This document shows, in pieces, positions 23,316-36,630 of a stretch of 64,000 bases of DNA. The number at the start of each line of letters is the position of its first letter. Positions within the stretch are counted from its first letter, which is position 1. Both the position numbers and the translations under genes were made by a program. The DNA is from Sclerurus mexicanus (taxonomy: Eukaryota > Chordata > Aves > Passeriformes > Furnariidae): assembly GCA_013396755.1 (NCBI GenBank), contig VWZF01002383.1, forward strand, positions 112,813-176,812, given 5' to 3'. Below the pieces are notes generated by a model. The model saw only the letters and a program-made list of their open reading frames with translations, searched no databases and was not told where the DNA came from.

Positions 23316-26300
23316 CAAAAAGAGTGCCATCAAAAAGAGCATCATGAAGACAGACAAGGAAATCATTTTGAAGGCATTTGGAAAGCAAATTTTAAGGTGA
23401 AGGTTCTAGAGAAAATGAGCCTTCTATGGAGAAAAAAATCACCTAATTAGGTGATAAAGATGGACATAATTTGTGAGGTGAGAATGGGATTAGGAATCAA
23501 CTGTGCAAGAATACTACACAGAGCAACTCTGAGTCATAAAGTACCTGGTTAGCAAAGCCCAGTGAAGTGCTGCAGAGGGGTGCAAGGCATAGATGCTGTG
23601 AGGAAAGTAGCAAGTCAGGAAAATTATCTGTGTAACACAATTTATATTGAGTGAGAAGGACTTGTAAAAGTCAAAGTTGTGAACTTCCGAACAACTTTCT
23701 CCCAAGCAGAAGAGAAAATAGATATAAACATGCAAATAGAGAACACATGGGAAGGAAAGCTAGAAATGAAAGGTTTTACTCTGGGACAGAGTGGCAGGCA
23801 GTAGCTAAATGTTTATCTAAGTGGTTGTTAATCTTATTTGATTTTCATGCCCTTAGACTTTTTCATCTTATTTTTATCTCTCTTATGGGAAGAACTGTAC
23901 TGTAATATCGCAACAGCATCTTAGAAGCCAGACATATATTGCAGAGGCTCCTCCCCTGTTCTCATGCTTAACTAGAACCTGATTTGCCAGGCAGGAGAGG
24001 ATTTATGCTTTTAAATGAACCTGTTGTAAATGTTGCCTGCATACGAATACCTATCTTACATCCAACATGCAAGTTAGCCTGAAAAAAGGTAATAGCTGGA
24101 GTGCTAAGGTTGTCTCCTCAGCTGCATGGAGTCTAAGGGGCAGAGAAGTAAGGCTGGACTAAACTGGTATATGTAGGATGAGTACCTAATGCTGGAATGG
24201 CAATTTGCAATGAGGCTTGTTTTCTTTGACTCACTGAGTAGATGTACAGAGTTGTAAGGACATAAATGGCACACCATTTAGTAAGATGAAAGGCAATGGA
24301 TGAGTTGGTGACAAAACAAGCACAGTCTGAATTCCACTCTATGGAACCTCAGTCACTTGTGCTCAGCAGCTGGGCTGAGACAATGATGCCTGTTTCTGTC
24401 TGTCACAGTGCAGATTGCAACTAACAGTAGCCTCTTAAAGGCTCAATTATTGCTCACGTCTTAGTTCTTATTAACATGCACCACTTCTGAGTTTTGACCA
24501 CTGTTTTAATTGCCCAGAAAACTAGTTAAAAACACCACCAGAGATCCTTTTCACTACTGACAATCAAAATAAGCTTTTTAGGAAACCAATGGCCAAAGTA
24601 AACACAAGCACAGTGACTCCCTTTCCTGTCTAGTCATTTAATACTTTGCATATTTCTTGTCCCATTCCCATCATGGTACACACTCCATGCGTTTTAGACA
24701 CCAGTATGCTCTCCATCTCATCTTCCTTTTTATCCTGCTTTCCCTCTAATTTTATTCCTCTTTTCTGCAAATTGCTCTTCCTTTGTAGATTCTCTTTTCT
24801 TCTTCTTCCTGGTCCTTCTTCTGCTCATACTCACTTGTTTAAGTGGAATCTCTCTATCCCTCCTCACCTTTTTCTTATTGCAAGAGCTGAAAATCTCCTC
24901 AGAATGACCTTCATGGGTAGATTGATCCTTTTGCCAATAGGAAATGCATTCTACAACTCTGCATCAAACCTTCTGCTTCTGCTGCCTTCAGTCTCTTTTC
25001 ATCTCAGACTGGACTTAGATTGCATGCCAACAAATTGACATCTGCAGCTGGAACCCAATAGCAGAAAACCAGAAACTGGCACTTGGTCAATTTTTAGGTT
25101 TGCATTACAAAAGAAAGACCAGTCTGCTTTCCTGATGAAAAGGAAGTGTATAATAGCAACACTACACACTTGAAAATCACATTGAGAAACACCAAAGCTT
25201 ACCCAGTTCTGTACAAATGAATTTGCTGTCCCAAACACTGAATAAAGTGATAGAAAAGAACAAAAGATCAGCCTTTGATATAGATGATGAGAAACCTTGA
25301 GCATACATTGCTGAGATGAGATAAACAAAAGGATAAATCATGACTCATGTGGCCTGAGTTTTTACCTTTTATTGGAGGTATTTTGGATTGTTTCGGTGAA
25401 GAGCATAAAACTGATAGACTTGTCTGCTCAGATCTTTATTTGTTGTGGTCTTGTTTGCTTAGAAAGAGTGGATAAAGCCTATTTTCCCAGAAAAGCAACA
25501 AACAGGCAATGGGAGACAGTCTCCTTGTGCTGCAGCTGAAGCACTCTTCCTGCCAACGCCTCAGAGAGAAATCTTCCTTCCTTTCATTGTCCTCCAACCA
25601 GACTCCATTCTTTTGGATGCCATCCCATGAAGCTACTGTCCTGCCCCAGCACTGGAGTCTGCAAAGCCTCCCATCTGAGCTACATTGCTCACGTCTCAGA
25701 TCTGCATTCAGGTAGCCTCATTCCATTGCCATGTACTCCTGCATTTTATTGGTGTCCTTTCCCATGAATGAAAGACTGAGGTCCTCCCCACAGCCTCGGT
25801 GCTATGGTACAAGAGCTAAGCCTTCAGCACAGGGCATTTAGTATGGGGCTATGGGGAACATCACATGTTGCTCAGCCATGAAGAGGAAGCTGGATGCCGC
25901 TGGGACAGACAGCCCTCCTGCACAGCTGCTCCAGAATCTCCATGCTCTCACAGAGTCTGATGTTTCGAGGAAATGTTAGCCTTACTCCTCTGGCACATCA
26001 GGTTTGCTGTGTGCCAGATCACCACCTGCACTGTGAGGGAGCCGTACAGCCCACGTGGGTATATTTGTGTCTTGGAGATGTTCCTAAGGTGGGAGCCCTA
26101 CAGGTGGGGTGCTGTTAGTAAGTTAGAGTTAAAAGCCCTAATATTGTTGAGAGCTTGAGATGGCTCCTTGTGCAGCTCATGAACTTTGTCATTTCACTGT
26201 TTGCAAACTGTCAAGTTAACCAGGCATGTGTATTTAAGGCTGATATCTGTCTCAGCAGTATCCTTCCTCAACCATCTGGAAAAAAGCACATTAAAAATCA

Positions 26301-26814
26301 ATTGAAAATGCTCAACACAATCCTCACTAGAGTATTTAAGAACATTTCTAATTGAAGTTTATTTCAACACTATTCTCTTTGCATTTTCAAGCATATCTGA
26401 TGTTGAAAGAGCTTCAAACAGGACTTGCTGTGTGGTTGTTCGTTTGGTTGTTGTTGGATTTTTTTTTTACAGGAGGTCTAATGGTCCTAGAGAAATCTCA
26501 GCAATAAAAACCCCCAAGCTTACAAACAAAGCCAAAATCAGAACTGAAAAAAATGAGGGTCGGTGCAGAAAAGGGTGTTTTCAGTGCATGCAAAGATAGA
26601 CATAGTGTTAGAGGTGTAAAATTAAATAAATTTTTTCTAAAAAAAAATAATAAAAAAAATTTGGCTGACCGTTTTTATTTCCATCCCAGAAATAAATTCT
26701 TTTGTGGTGCTGAGTCAGGAACAGCTGGGACATTCTGTACCAGGATGGAGCAAGGCACTTGGAGCCATATATCAGTGAAGATACTCTGCCTATCTTGCTG
26801 TAGGAGAGCACTTA

Positions 26815-26833
26815 ACAGACAGACAGACAGACA
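26815..26833 (+). repeat. (GACA)n microsatellite
   Basis: Between four and five perfect GACA units in a short simple repeat. Confidence 0.85.
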
Positions 26834-27427
26834 TGAGGTAGTCCTTATTTACAGAACAAAGTTAGGAAAAAAAACCAGCAAGATGATGGGAACTTTGGTT
26901 TGTGCCAGCAATCACAGTGCCCTGTCACGTGTAACAAAGCTATTAGGACAGACCATGTGACATCCAGTGTTAAGTTGTGCCCTAATTAACCTCTTACTGC
27001 TGACCTGGTTTCTGCAATGCAAACTCTGCTTGTGTGCGGAGGAAGAACTAAGAGAAGCTGGCAAGGCAATTCCTGCAAGGCACCACCACTTTTGCCACAG
27101 CTTATATGCCAGGAACAGATGTTCCTTGCCACAAGGAGAGTGACTAATACAGGAAAGACAGAACAACAGGATTTTGTCCTTTTTTTTTTTTCTTTTTTTC
27201 TCCCACATTCTCTCTATCGGGGAAAGAAAAAGGAAGGTGTGCTGCTTAAGAATATTAATGAGTGGTCTGGTTTTTGTCCCAGTGCAGCAAAGGAGCTGAG
27301 GGTGACTGTCTGCACAGAGTACCTCTGCCAGCTAAACCCTGGCAAGCAGAGCCATCTCCAGGATCCAGGAAAAAAGTGGGTGCTAGGGCACAGCATGTTT
27401 GTCCAGGGACAAAGGTATGATAGGATT

Positions 27428-27797
27428 ATCACAGAAACATAGAATTGTTACGATTGGAAAAGACCACTAAGGTTATCAATTCAAACTTAACCCAGCACTG
27501 CCATGTTCACTACTAAGCCATGTCCCCAAGCAGCCACATCTACATGTTTTTTGAACACTTGTAGAGATGGTGATCCCACCACTTCCCTGAGCACCTAGTT
27601 CTAATGCCTAATCACCTTGTCAGTGAAGAAATTTTTCCTAATATTCAATCTAAAGCTCCCTTGGCATTACTTGAGGATATTTGCCCTTGCCCTATCACTT
27701 GTTCCCTTAGTTGCTCCTTGTAAAATGTGCTCCAGACCCTTTACCAACTCTATTTCCCTTTGGACATGCTCCAGCACCTCAATATTTTTCTTTCAGT
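27428..27797 (-). mobile_element. CR1 LINE 3' end, 5'-truncated
   Basis: Plus-strand ATCACAGAAACATAGAATTG marks the reversed tail. AAAGACCACTAAGGTTATCA follows, then the zone with GTTTTTTGAACACTTGTAGA, GGTGATCCCACCACTTCCCT and GTCAGTGAAGAAATTTTTCC, and the end at GACATGCTCCAGCACCTCAA. These are the last ~370 bases of CR1 on the minus strand. It belongs to a different 3'-end subtype from the 9359 copy, with GGTGATCCCACCACTTCC in place of the capture-type CAGGACAGCC sequence. A TGATA microsatellite follows its truncated 5' end within about 12 bases. Confidence 0.92.
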
Positions 27798-27808
27798 AAG
27801 GGGCTTAA

Positions 27809-27886
27809 ATGATATTATAAGATATGATATGATGATATTTGATATGATATGATATATGATATGATTGATATGATATGATATGATAC
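27809..27886 (+). repeat. (TGATA)n microsatellite
   Basis: About fifteen TGATA/GATAT units with several interruptions. It directly abuts the truncated end of the CR1 copy. Confidence 0.93.
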
Positions 27887-28450
27887 AGGGGAGCAAAGCT
27901 AAATCCCTCTCATGTCGAGAATGAAGATATCCCAGTTCATGTTGATGGTTGTCCTCCCACCACTGGGGAGACCACTTCTCACTTTTGAAAAGTGCCAAGA
28001 CTGGAGATAGTCATATCTGGAGCATCATTACTCCCACATCCAGGCCTTTCCTTCAGGGTCCCTTTCCTTGACAACCTTCCCCCTGCAAAAAGCCTCCTCC
28101 TGATCAGGGAGCAGAGGCACTCTGACCACCCCCAGGTCCCCACTGCTGCACTGGGGAATGGAGTCTGCAGGTCCTAGGCTGCCAATGCCCTGGCTCTGAT
28201 GCCCACGGGAAACACTCTCCCTTTTGGGGTCCTCCTCCCTTAACCATCCCCTGGCTCTGATGTTGGGAGCCAGCCAAAGTGGGAACACAATGTAAATCAG
28301 AGCAAAACCAGCCTCCCTTGGGGGTGTGGTCTTGCCTAGCCTGGAATGTTTTTCCCAGGATTTCCCTTTTTCCCTGGGATATTCTCCGGGAAGGAGAGGT
28401 GGGAGCAGAACAGGCACCATGTCACCCCAGCCCAAGGTCTGAAATGTCAG
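27887..28450. other. GC-richer patch with a 14-bp direct repeat
   Basis: The patch is GC-richer than its surroundings. CCCTGGCTCTGATG occurs twice, at 28188 and 28248, 60 bases apart, and both copies sit in CT-rich, glycine/proline-like sequence. The minus-strand open run at 28028-28435 is 135 codons but shows no domain. It may be a decayed retroviral LTR or a GC-rich regulatory patch; nothing decides. Confidence 0.4.
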
Positions 28451-31400
28451 AACTATTAATCATAGGTGAGAACTTTTTCATGTGAAGATAAAAGTATCTG
28501 AAAATTTGGATTTGACAGTCCTCTGGTATCTGAGAGGTGAGGTTGTCATAACATTTATTTCTTTCTCTTGAAAGAGCTCGACTGCCAGCTATGACTGATA
28601 AATGACACATCCTCGGCTCCCCAGCACTTCAGTGTGGGTTTCTGTGCTGCTGTGAGCTTATGGACCTTTTAATGCAAACCCAGTCTCAGTGCTCAGGTGG
28701 GCTGTACTGCACTGGCTGGCATATGAGAGAGATCTGGTCTTTGAACAAAATTAATTCTGAACATTTACTCCATCGTTGGCTGTTAACATCTGACAATGAT
28801 GTCTTATTTCTTCAATAGTCTCAATAGTCTGTCAAGTGAAATAAGCACCTGGAAATAACAGTGTTAGACATCGTTTTAGCAACTGAAAATATAAGCAAAT
28901 ACTGAAATCAACATTACTTGGGGATACACTTAAGTTGTAATTCTCTCTTTATTGATGGATTTTCTTTCTGTCTCTGTAGGAACTGAATGTTACAGCTTAT
29001 TCTTCAGCCTGGTCCTCAAAGGAAATTAAGCTTCCTTGGCCCCTGTGTTTGTACATGGCTGTGTGTCTATTCCACTCTGTTAGCTTTTGAACTATAGGCA
29101 ACATTCAACCCACATTAGAAAACAGTTTAATGAAAATAAGCAGATAGAAGCCAGGTAAAAGACAGTGATTGCAGTAGTGTCTTCACAGAGCAGAGACTAT
29201 TGTTGACCCAGCAAAATCCAACTATGTGGAACAGATGGCAACAGCGACTGAGCTTAGTTAGCTCTGTTGCTCACATGATTATTTATTTTCTGTACTAAGG
29301 CTTACAGAAAAGGGATAAGCTCATTCTTTTTAGCACCTCCACAGCAGATCCTGCTAGAGGGTATTTCCAAGTAGTCAATAGTCAAATGAGATGGTCTGTG
29401 CTGTATTAATGCTAAGGAGTGCTGCTGTGACCTACCTTCTGACACTTCATTCTGGTCCTTAGGGCAGCACTTGGTCTTTCTGATATTGTCAGGTGGCTTT
29501 TTGACCAAAATGCAGGCCAATGTTTTCTTAGAGAGCTGCTATATAAAAATGTCAGATCTTCACTACACATGGGATAGATAAGAGCTCACTTCAGTCAAAG
29601 TCTGTGCTGTTGTGTGCAGGTATCTGGAGCCAGATGATGTGATATGTTTAGGTTATGTCCAGGTAGCCAGGCAGTGACAGAGCCTGCTGCTTGCTGGTCC
29701 TCAGTTGTAAATCTCAGCCTTGTTGACCTCTGTGTCAAATAAGGCTAGAAAAAGTGGCTCCTATTTTGCAGCATTTTCTTCCTGTAATTTCTCCTGTGAG
29801 AATGGGTCTGCTCTGAGCACTGCAAGCAGCATCCCTATGGGACTGGGGGACAGACTCCCACGGTGGGAAAGCCCTTTGCTGCAGCAGATCCAACTAATAG
29901 AAGAAACCAGCTGACCTGCCGAGTGTGCCGGGTAGGATTCATACGTGTTCAGTTGCTCTGCTCATTTTAGATGAATTCACTGAGGATTCCCTGGTAAAGA
30001 ACTGTACATCATCTTTGCTGCTTAAACATACCTGGCTCAAAATGCCTTACTGTCTGTTTCAAACCACCTAATGTTATTCTTACCTTTGCCTTTTATTTGC
30101 AGAGGCTATCATGGACTTTAAATATGCAAAGCTAAAGACTTCTCCATGTGTCATCCATATAAATACCTCTATAACCAGTTTCCTCCATCGATTACACAAG
30201 GATATTCCTTTCTACTCAGGGAGCCACCAATGGCATGCAGGAGCAGTCCCTACTCTTTCTTTTTGGGTACCTCTGGCAGGCAACATAGTGTCTCTCACAC
30301 CCACTTGTGGACACTTGTGTGGACAAGTCTCTGCTCATCCCAGCTGCATGCCTGCTAGGTCGTGCTGCTGCCCACTGTCAGTGGAAGGGCTCCTGCACTC
30401 CTGGGTGGTGACACATTGGCTCAGGTGCTGGGATAACAAGTTAAAGCTCAGGGTAACACTGTGCCCGGACAGTTCGACCTTGATTGTTTTTTGCTGACTC
30501 CTTTCTCTCAAATGTTTTTACTTTCTTTATCTTCCCTTCCAGTGTGAGTCATCTTTCTATTTCTCTCTGCTGTTGTCCTTTCGACAACCAACCTTGGCTC
30601 CAGCCCATGGGCCTCCTGTGCCATCCCAGTCCCTCTTGCTTCTCTGACACTGAGAAGTGGCAGGAGGTCAGACCACTTCTTCCAAAATTCTCTACCCTTA
30701 GCACCTGATAACTGTATTTTCAGCATACTCTCTCCCTGACTCAGCCCGTCCCACAGACAAAAAGTCCAACACTGCCTGTGTTCTTCCCTCCTGGATCCCT
30801 TCTTTGTGCTCACCTCTGCTGGCAGAGCATCACAGTCCATGCCTTCAGGTGCAAAAAAAAATGGGAGACAGCCACTCACGCCACTGCACAGGCATCTGAA
30901 AGGCTGTTGTGGCTAACATTTTAAACACTGGATGTTTTGGAAAGCTTCTATGCTATCACAGGGGCAGATGTTCCTCTGCATGTTGCATCTGTGCTCTGGG
31001 CTGCGCGGCAGGGAGACAGCTCCTTCTGCCTCAGGGTGCCTTCCTCTCACCAGGCATCTGCCTTTCTGCCTGGGTACTGGCAGAGACGACAGGAGATTTT
31101 TGAAGAGGATTTCCCTTAGCATAGAGAAAGTTTACTTTCAGATTGTGGTCATTGTTTTCTCCACACTGATTCACTTACACTTTTCCACCATACCATGGAA
31201 AGTTACTTGTGGCATTTCAAGAAATTAGCTTGGCCATTGCTATGGATTCCAGAGAACGAGATTATAACACAAGCCTCAGAAGGTCTTTACTGTCCTTTTG
31301 CCTTTTTTTTTTTTTTTGTCCTTTTACAGCAGTGATTTTTCATTTTAGCTCTACCTGTAACGCTTTTGAGTTGCAGAGCTATGCTGGCTTAGTGGCCCTT

Positions 31401-34225
31401 CCTGGGGACAGAGGCAACTTTTCAATACGTGTTTGAAGTTACAAGTTTTAAATGTCTTATGGAAACATGAAACAAATTGTATCTCATCAGTTACATAGAA
31501 GCAAATGTAAATGTTTACCATGTGCTCACTAAACAACCATCCTGGCTATTTGTTTCTTGGGCAAAAATATTTCTTTCTGCAATGACAGAAAAGCAACGAG
31601 CTCTTAGTACTTATTTTGCATTAGCTTCTCTTATACTGTGAAGCAGAACAGAACCTTAGGGGTATGCAAACATCCCCCCATATTTTGCTGACCACCAGGT
31701 TCAGGGACTGGAGGCCACTGCTGCAGCAGTGAGCAATCTGATGTAAGGCAGCTACCAGAAGAGTCATAGAATCATATTTCTCCTGACTTTTCCATCTCAC
31801 AGAGGTTTCCTGCTTTCCCAGTAGCTAGCTTGTCTAAAGCTGGCCCACGATGCCCTACACAAGCTGCAGATGAAGCAGTGAGCACTGAGAACTTCTGAGC
31901 CATTTCAAATGACTGCACAATGTGTGTAATTTTGTGCAATACTTCAAGTGACACTTCTGTGTGATGAGAACTCCAAAATCTTCCTTCAAGCTCAAACTTT
32001 AAAAGATGCTAAAAATACTGTCAGAAGTAGGAGAGTACTGAGGGTGGAGAAGAGAAGGGTTTCATTTTTCTGCATTTTATCCCAAGCAGCTCTTGGGGTT
32101 TTGAGTCTCTTGATTTAAGATGAGCCCTTGGCTACCAGTGATAACCATGTTATAGAATGTCATTAGGAGCCATGCTTCCTTTTACACTGCAGAAGTTTCT
32201 TTACCTCAGAGTATCTCTTTTAGAAATCTCTTGCTTGACTTTAAGATTACATTTGATTTTTGCCTTTCTGCTGTCATTGCATTGATGACTTAGAACCACC
32301 CTGTGATTGGTAAGATGCATTCAGGTATTTCTTGAGCCTTTTTCCCAGTGATGACCTCCTAGCAGAAATTCTAGTTATGACTCATGAAATGTGCAAACTT
32401 GTATTTGGCACAGCTGAAATTTAACCCATGCCTGTAACTTCAGCTTTCAAACTCATCCCATTCATCCTGTATGATCTGCCAAACCTTCTCTGAACTAATG
32501 ATGACCCCAAATCTTCAGTAAACTTCAATGAAAAACATGCCACGCATGTGTCAGGTCTGTTGTGAAAATACAAGGTAAGAGAAACTTCAAGATTTCATCC
32601 CTGTCTTTGAATCCTTTGCTGGTAAACTCCCAGCATGACAGTATTTACTTTTTTAGTACCAGTCAGAATTTCCTTTCTGAAATAATGACAACAACAACAA
32701 AGTAAACAAAGGCAGAAAAAGAAACAAAAATAAAACCAGAAGACAGATCATTTTACGCTTCTCTTGTTTATATTTTCTTCTCTGGCTTCAACAATAAATT
32801 ATGATACGGGGCAGTTTGTCACCTACTCCATGAAAATCCAGATGGATAAGATCCATCATAGAGTTTAGAAATAGTTTTCAGTTTCAAAAATCAGTTGCTT
32901 ACTGAAGAGAGATATTAGGTGGCATGAGCCACATTTGATAGCTCATATTACATTTTATCCTGTTTTCCTTTTGCTTCTTCAGCTTTGTTTCAAAAGTTCA
33001 GGATTCGCCCTGAAGCTGTGCATGCTACCAAAGCTGTAATATTTGCCATTGTTGCCCAAGCGATTAATCTGTTTTTCTCTGTTTCTCTCCCTCTCTGTCT
33101 CTTGAATTAGTTTATTTTTTTGCTGCTCTTCATCATACCATTTCTCATTTCATAGATTTAGTAGAAAATAGTTAATCTTCTATCCTTGTTTTCCTCTTCT
33201 GTTAAAGCATTTTAGGGAGGAAATATACAGGCCTGCCATATTTGCATTTATGAGGGTTTTTTTTCAGATCAGTTGTGGTAATTTTCAAAACCCCATTCCC
33301 ATTGGCTTTCTGTTCATTTTGAGCCCTTAATTTCTAAAAAAATAAAATAAAATAAAATAAAAATATTGAAGTCAGAATTCTTAATTGCAACATTTAGTTT
33401 TGTTTATATTTCAATTTACTTTAATTTTAAAGATCTCAGTTCGCAGAATTTCAGAGTATTTTCTACAGCCGCCAGTAATTAAAATCAACTAAAATAACAT
33501 TGCCTCTACCTGATGGCAGGGCAGCCACAGGAGCTTTGCACTGGGAGTGCTGTGTGGTAGACAAGCACGGAGCAGATCTGCAAATCTGCTTGCAGATATT
33601 AATGTGAAGGGTGAGTTTACCCAGAGACAGGGTAAGAAGGGAGAAGAAGAACAAGTCAAGGACAGACCCTCATGAATAAAAATTCTCAAAGAAAAAGACT
33701 TGCAGAGAAACCTCTAGTGAGATCACAGTATACTATTGTTGTAGAAATAACACCAAAAGCTCAGTAGTGAAAATGTGAGAATAAATTAAGCACTCTTAGG
33801 TGGCTGATGATTCTCATTGGCAGAACTGAAAAGCTCTGGATAGCAAACACGGGCAACATATGTTCTCCAGTTAAAAGAGACAATAAAATTCTGGTGCAAC
33901 TCTAACTTGTGAATGTGCTCATATAGCACAGGTTGTATATGTCATTATTTCCAGAATAAATCCCACGGTAAATAGTTGTCAATGCGGTGTTATACACACA
34001 GAACAATCTCAGAACCGAGGAGTATGAACTATTGCTTAAGTCTTGTGCTATTGCTTAGCTATGGCTTAAAAAAAAAGATAATGTGCCTTGATTGTTTTAT
34101 TGCCCAGGTCTGCATTCAAACACAACAGCTACACTCCAGGCATCCCCTCAGCAGCGAGTTAGTTGTGCCTGAGAACTGAATGCATTAGGATTGAGAATAA
34201 CCATGTGTGATGCCTGGTGACGAGG
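28451..34225. other. Unique region, 5.8 kb, no gene supported
   Basis: Single-copy sequence with poly-T at 31304-31318 and a TAAAA microsatellite at 33336-33365. Acceptor-like sequences (pyrimidine tract plus CAG or TAG) occur at 28965-28980 and 30085-30103, and the following sequence is open for a short way in both cases. No paired donor or recognisable protein follows, so I do not call exons. The GC-richer part at 30200-31110 has overlapping open frames on both strands without a family match. Confidence 0.5.
33336..33365 (+). repeat. (TAAAA)n microsatellite
   Basis: Run of AAATA/TAAAA units, about five copies. Confidence 0.9.
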
Positions 34226-34535
34226 TCACAGAATCACAGAATCACAGATTTGTTAGGGTTGGAAGGGATGCCTGGAGATCATCCAGTCAATGCACATGCC
34301 GAGGCAGGTCCACTTGGAGCAGGTGACACAGGAATGTGCCCAGGTGGGTTTTGAATGTCTACAGAAAGGGAGACTCCATGACCAGCCTGGGGGGCCTGTT
34401 CCAGTGCTCTACTACCCTCAATGTAAAGAAGTTCTTCCTTATGTCAAGGTGGAACTTCTTATGCTTTACTTTATTGCCATTGTTCCTTGTCCTGTCGCTA
34501 AGCACCATGAAAAAGAGACTGGCAACTGCTCGTGG
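34226..34535 (-). mobile_element. CR1 LINE 3' end, 5'-truncated
   Basis: On the plus strand it starts with two AATCACAG tail units and GTTAGGGTTGGAAGGGATG. It continues with GGAGATCATCCAGTCAATGC, GAGACTCCATGACCAGCCTG, GGGCCTGTTCCAGTGCTCTA, and AAAGAAGTTCTTCCTTATGT, and stops after CTGTCGCTAAGCACCATGAA. This is the typical final ~310 bases of a CR1 on the minus strand, with the tail repeat kept. The 114-codon plus-strand frame at 34290-34634 is the antisense of the element. Confidence 0.92.
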
Positions 34536-36630
34536 CTAAGTTATGAGCATTCTGGTATGTCCTTCAAAGCTCAAGCAAAATCACCATGGATTTTTAGAAG
34601 TCATGATCAGGAACACAAGCATGTCATCAGGTGATAAAAAAAGCGACTTTCACCACACTGTCAGAAAGCCTTTTACTTTTAGATTAGTGGCTGAGGGATA
34701 GCCAGCTCAGGATTGGGACAACATGAAGAGATGTTCTTCACAGTAGATGAGTTTCTATGTTAAGAAGCTTAAAATAGCACATTTCACCCCCTGTTTTATT
34801 TTACATATTTAAAAATTGGACAGTGAGAATCTAAGTCCTGAATCTTTAGTTAGGAATTTAGAGATATGTTCCTTCAGACAGTAAGTTCTTTCACTTTCTT
34901 TTCTTGACTTACTTTAATGTTGCTATGTTTAGGTAGATATAGCAGCAAAGACAGGGAAAGGAACCTGAGTGATGTTTGACATGCTGGGACACCCTGTCCG
35001 AGTGGTGTCTTTTGCTCTGTGCATATAGGACAGTACAACTCACGTGAGTGCATCCGCTCAGGAATACAATTCATATTCTTTTACTGATGGTTCACTTGGG
35101 GATACCTAAAACTGTATTGGGCAAAGCAGGAGATTTCATTGGTGAGAAAGAAGCAAAGATCATCAGAAGCTCAGTTCAGTAACAGGTAAGTATCTGGGGC
35201 ATCTGTACCACACCTACAGGGCATCTCAACTCTGTTCTCTTAATGTCAGTCACTTCATACTGTTACTGGTTCATATTTTTAAATATGAAAATTACAGTCT
35301 TCATTGCAATCGTTGTTGCTTTTGTCTTTTCCCAATTCAATATACTTTTGACTCCTTTTATTTGTATCTTTTGTAAAGAAAAAAAGGCATAATTTGAGAT
35401 CTGCTAGCATATATTTCATATTCACAATTCATGTCTAAGAGACAGGAGGTGAAAAAAGTGGAGTTAAAAATTGGCATTCCCCACAGTAGGATAGCCAGAT
35501 ACTTTTGGTAGGGAGCTCAAACTGGAACAAGAAGTAACAGCTTCCTTTTACTAGATTGTGACAGTTTTGAGTTATGCCTGTACTTACTGCTTTTGTTTTG
35601 TGCTGTTCCTTTTTCTGATGTTTCCATTCTTGATACCTGTGCACAGCAAAGACAGAGGAGCCAAAAGGAAAACGGCTCCCTCAGGGGTGGATTGTCTTCC
35701 TCCAGTAAGTGAGTGATAATTAGAAATGTAAACAATATTCTTTATAGTTTTAAATAGAATTTAGTAGTTGAAAGGAGGTTAATTCTTCTGTGAATTCTTT
35801 GAAAAATTCTTGCTCTGTGTAAACAATCTCCACAAGTAATTGTTGTTTGGGCTTTTTTTAAAATGTATTTTCCCTGCTTCATTATGTTATACTCATAATC
35901 CAAACATGCATCTGTTTTTCAACACAGCATTTGTTTGTCAATAAAATCAGAGCTTAGATCTTTGCATAGGAAGTGAGACATGATTAAAAATTTTATTAAT
36001 CCGAAGACAAAGAGGATAAGCAACAAAGTACCAGATCAGAACAGGATCAGAACTCCCATTTTCATGTCGAGTATGTGTGTTGCAAATATCATGAAACAGT
36101 AGCGGCAAAGTGTTTCTTTTGCTCTTGGATAGGAACGGTCAAAAGAAAAAATCAAATTTTCTATGCATTTATTCTCTGAGCAGGTGCAGAAAGCAGGTGA
36201 TAACATGCACTGTCAATAATTCACCAGATTTATGGTGTAGTTGAGATGAGGGATGGCAAAACCATGCTGTAAGCTACCTTTAGTCCTGCCTTGCCAGTCA
36301 GGTTGTTGCATGAGCTCGTGTGCTGAGGCCTCCCTCCCAGAGCAGGAGAGCAGTGTGGAAAGCATCAGTTCATTGCAACTTCCTCTGCTATTCATTAGGG
36401 CAGATTTACAGCTGCTTTGCTCTGTTTTAAGACTTCCCGGGAAAACAGTTGCTAAAAGAAGGCATTTCTTTATGCAACTTTTTACATGCTGTTTTCTTGT
36501 ACTGTGCAACAACCACAAAGGTTTTTTACACAATTCTTACACTTTGTGTAACTTTGAAAATCTAAATCTGTAAAGAGCTAATTGCTGTTTCTTCTCTCAG
36601 TTTTTGCCTTCTGCATGAAGGTACATAGTC
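34536..36630. other. Unique region, 2.1 kb
   Basis: AT-rich single-copy DNA. I see no repeat, RNA gene or supported open frame; the 106-codon frames on both strands at 36213-36573 overlap each other and show no domain. Confidence 0.5.

Larger units (their letters stand above)
20579..27427. other. Unique region, 6.8 kb, no gene supported
   Basis: AT-rich single-copy DNA with a CAAAA run (23294-23315), a GACA microsatellite (26815-26833), an A/T-rich tract (26637-26660) and poly-T (27180-27200). Open frames at 24646-25038, 26553-26960 and 27017-27442 have no family pattern, and the first is a pyrimidine-rich artefact. A GC-richer patch at 25500-26120 has open frames on both strands that I cannot identify. 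Confidence 0.5.

Noticed and set aside
24646..25038. 130-codon plus-strand frame rich in Ser, Leu and Phe
   Set aside because: The plus strand is pyrimidine-rich here, which yields such runs by chance; no domain or signal context.
26553..27442. 135- and 141-codon plus-strand frames
   Set aside because: They cross A- and T-homopolymer runs, have no recognisable motif, and the second ends at a CR1 boundary.
30085..30480. Acceptor-like TTATTTGCAG and following open frame
   Set aside because: No matching donor or recognisable protein; acceptor-like words are frequent in AT-rich DNA.
31764..31777. GTCATAGAATCATA, like a CR1 tail
   Set aside because: No CR1 sequence follows on either strand, so it is a chance match or too short to call.
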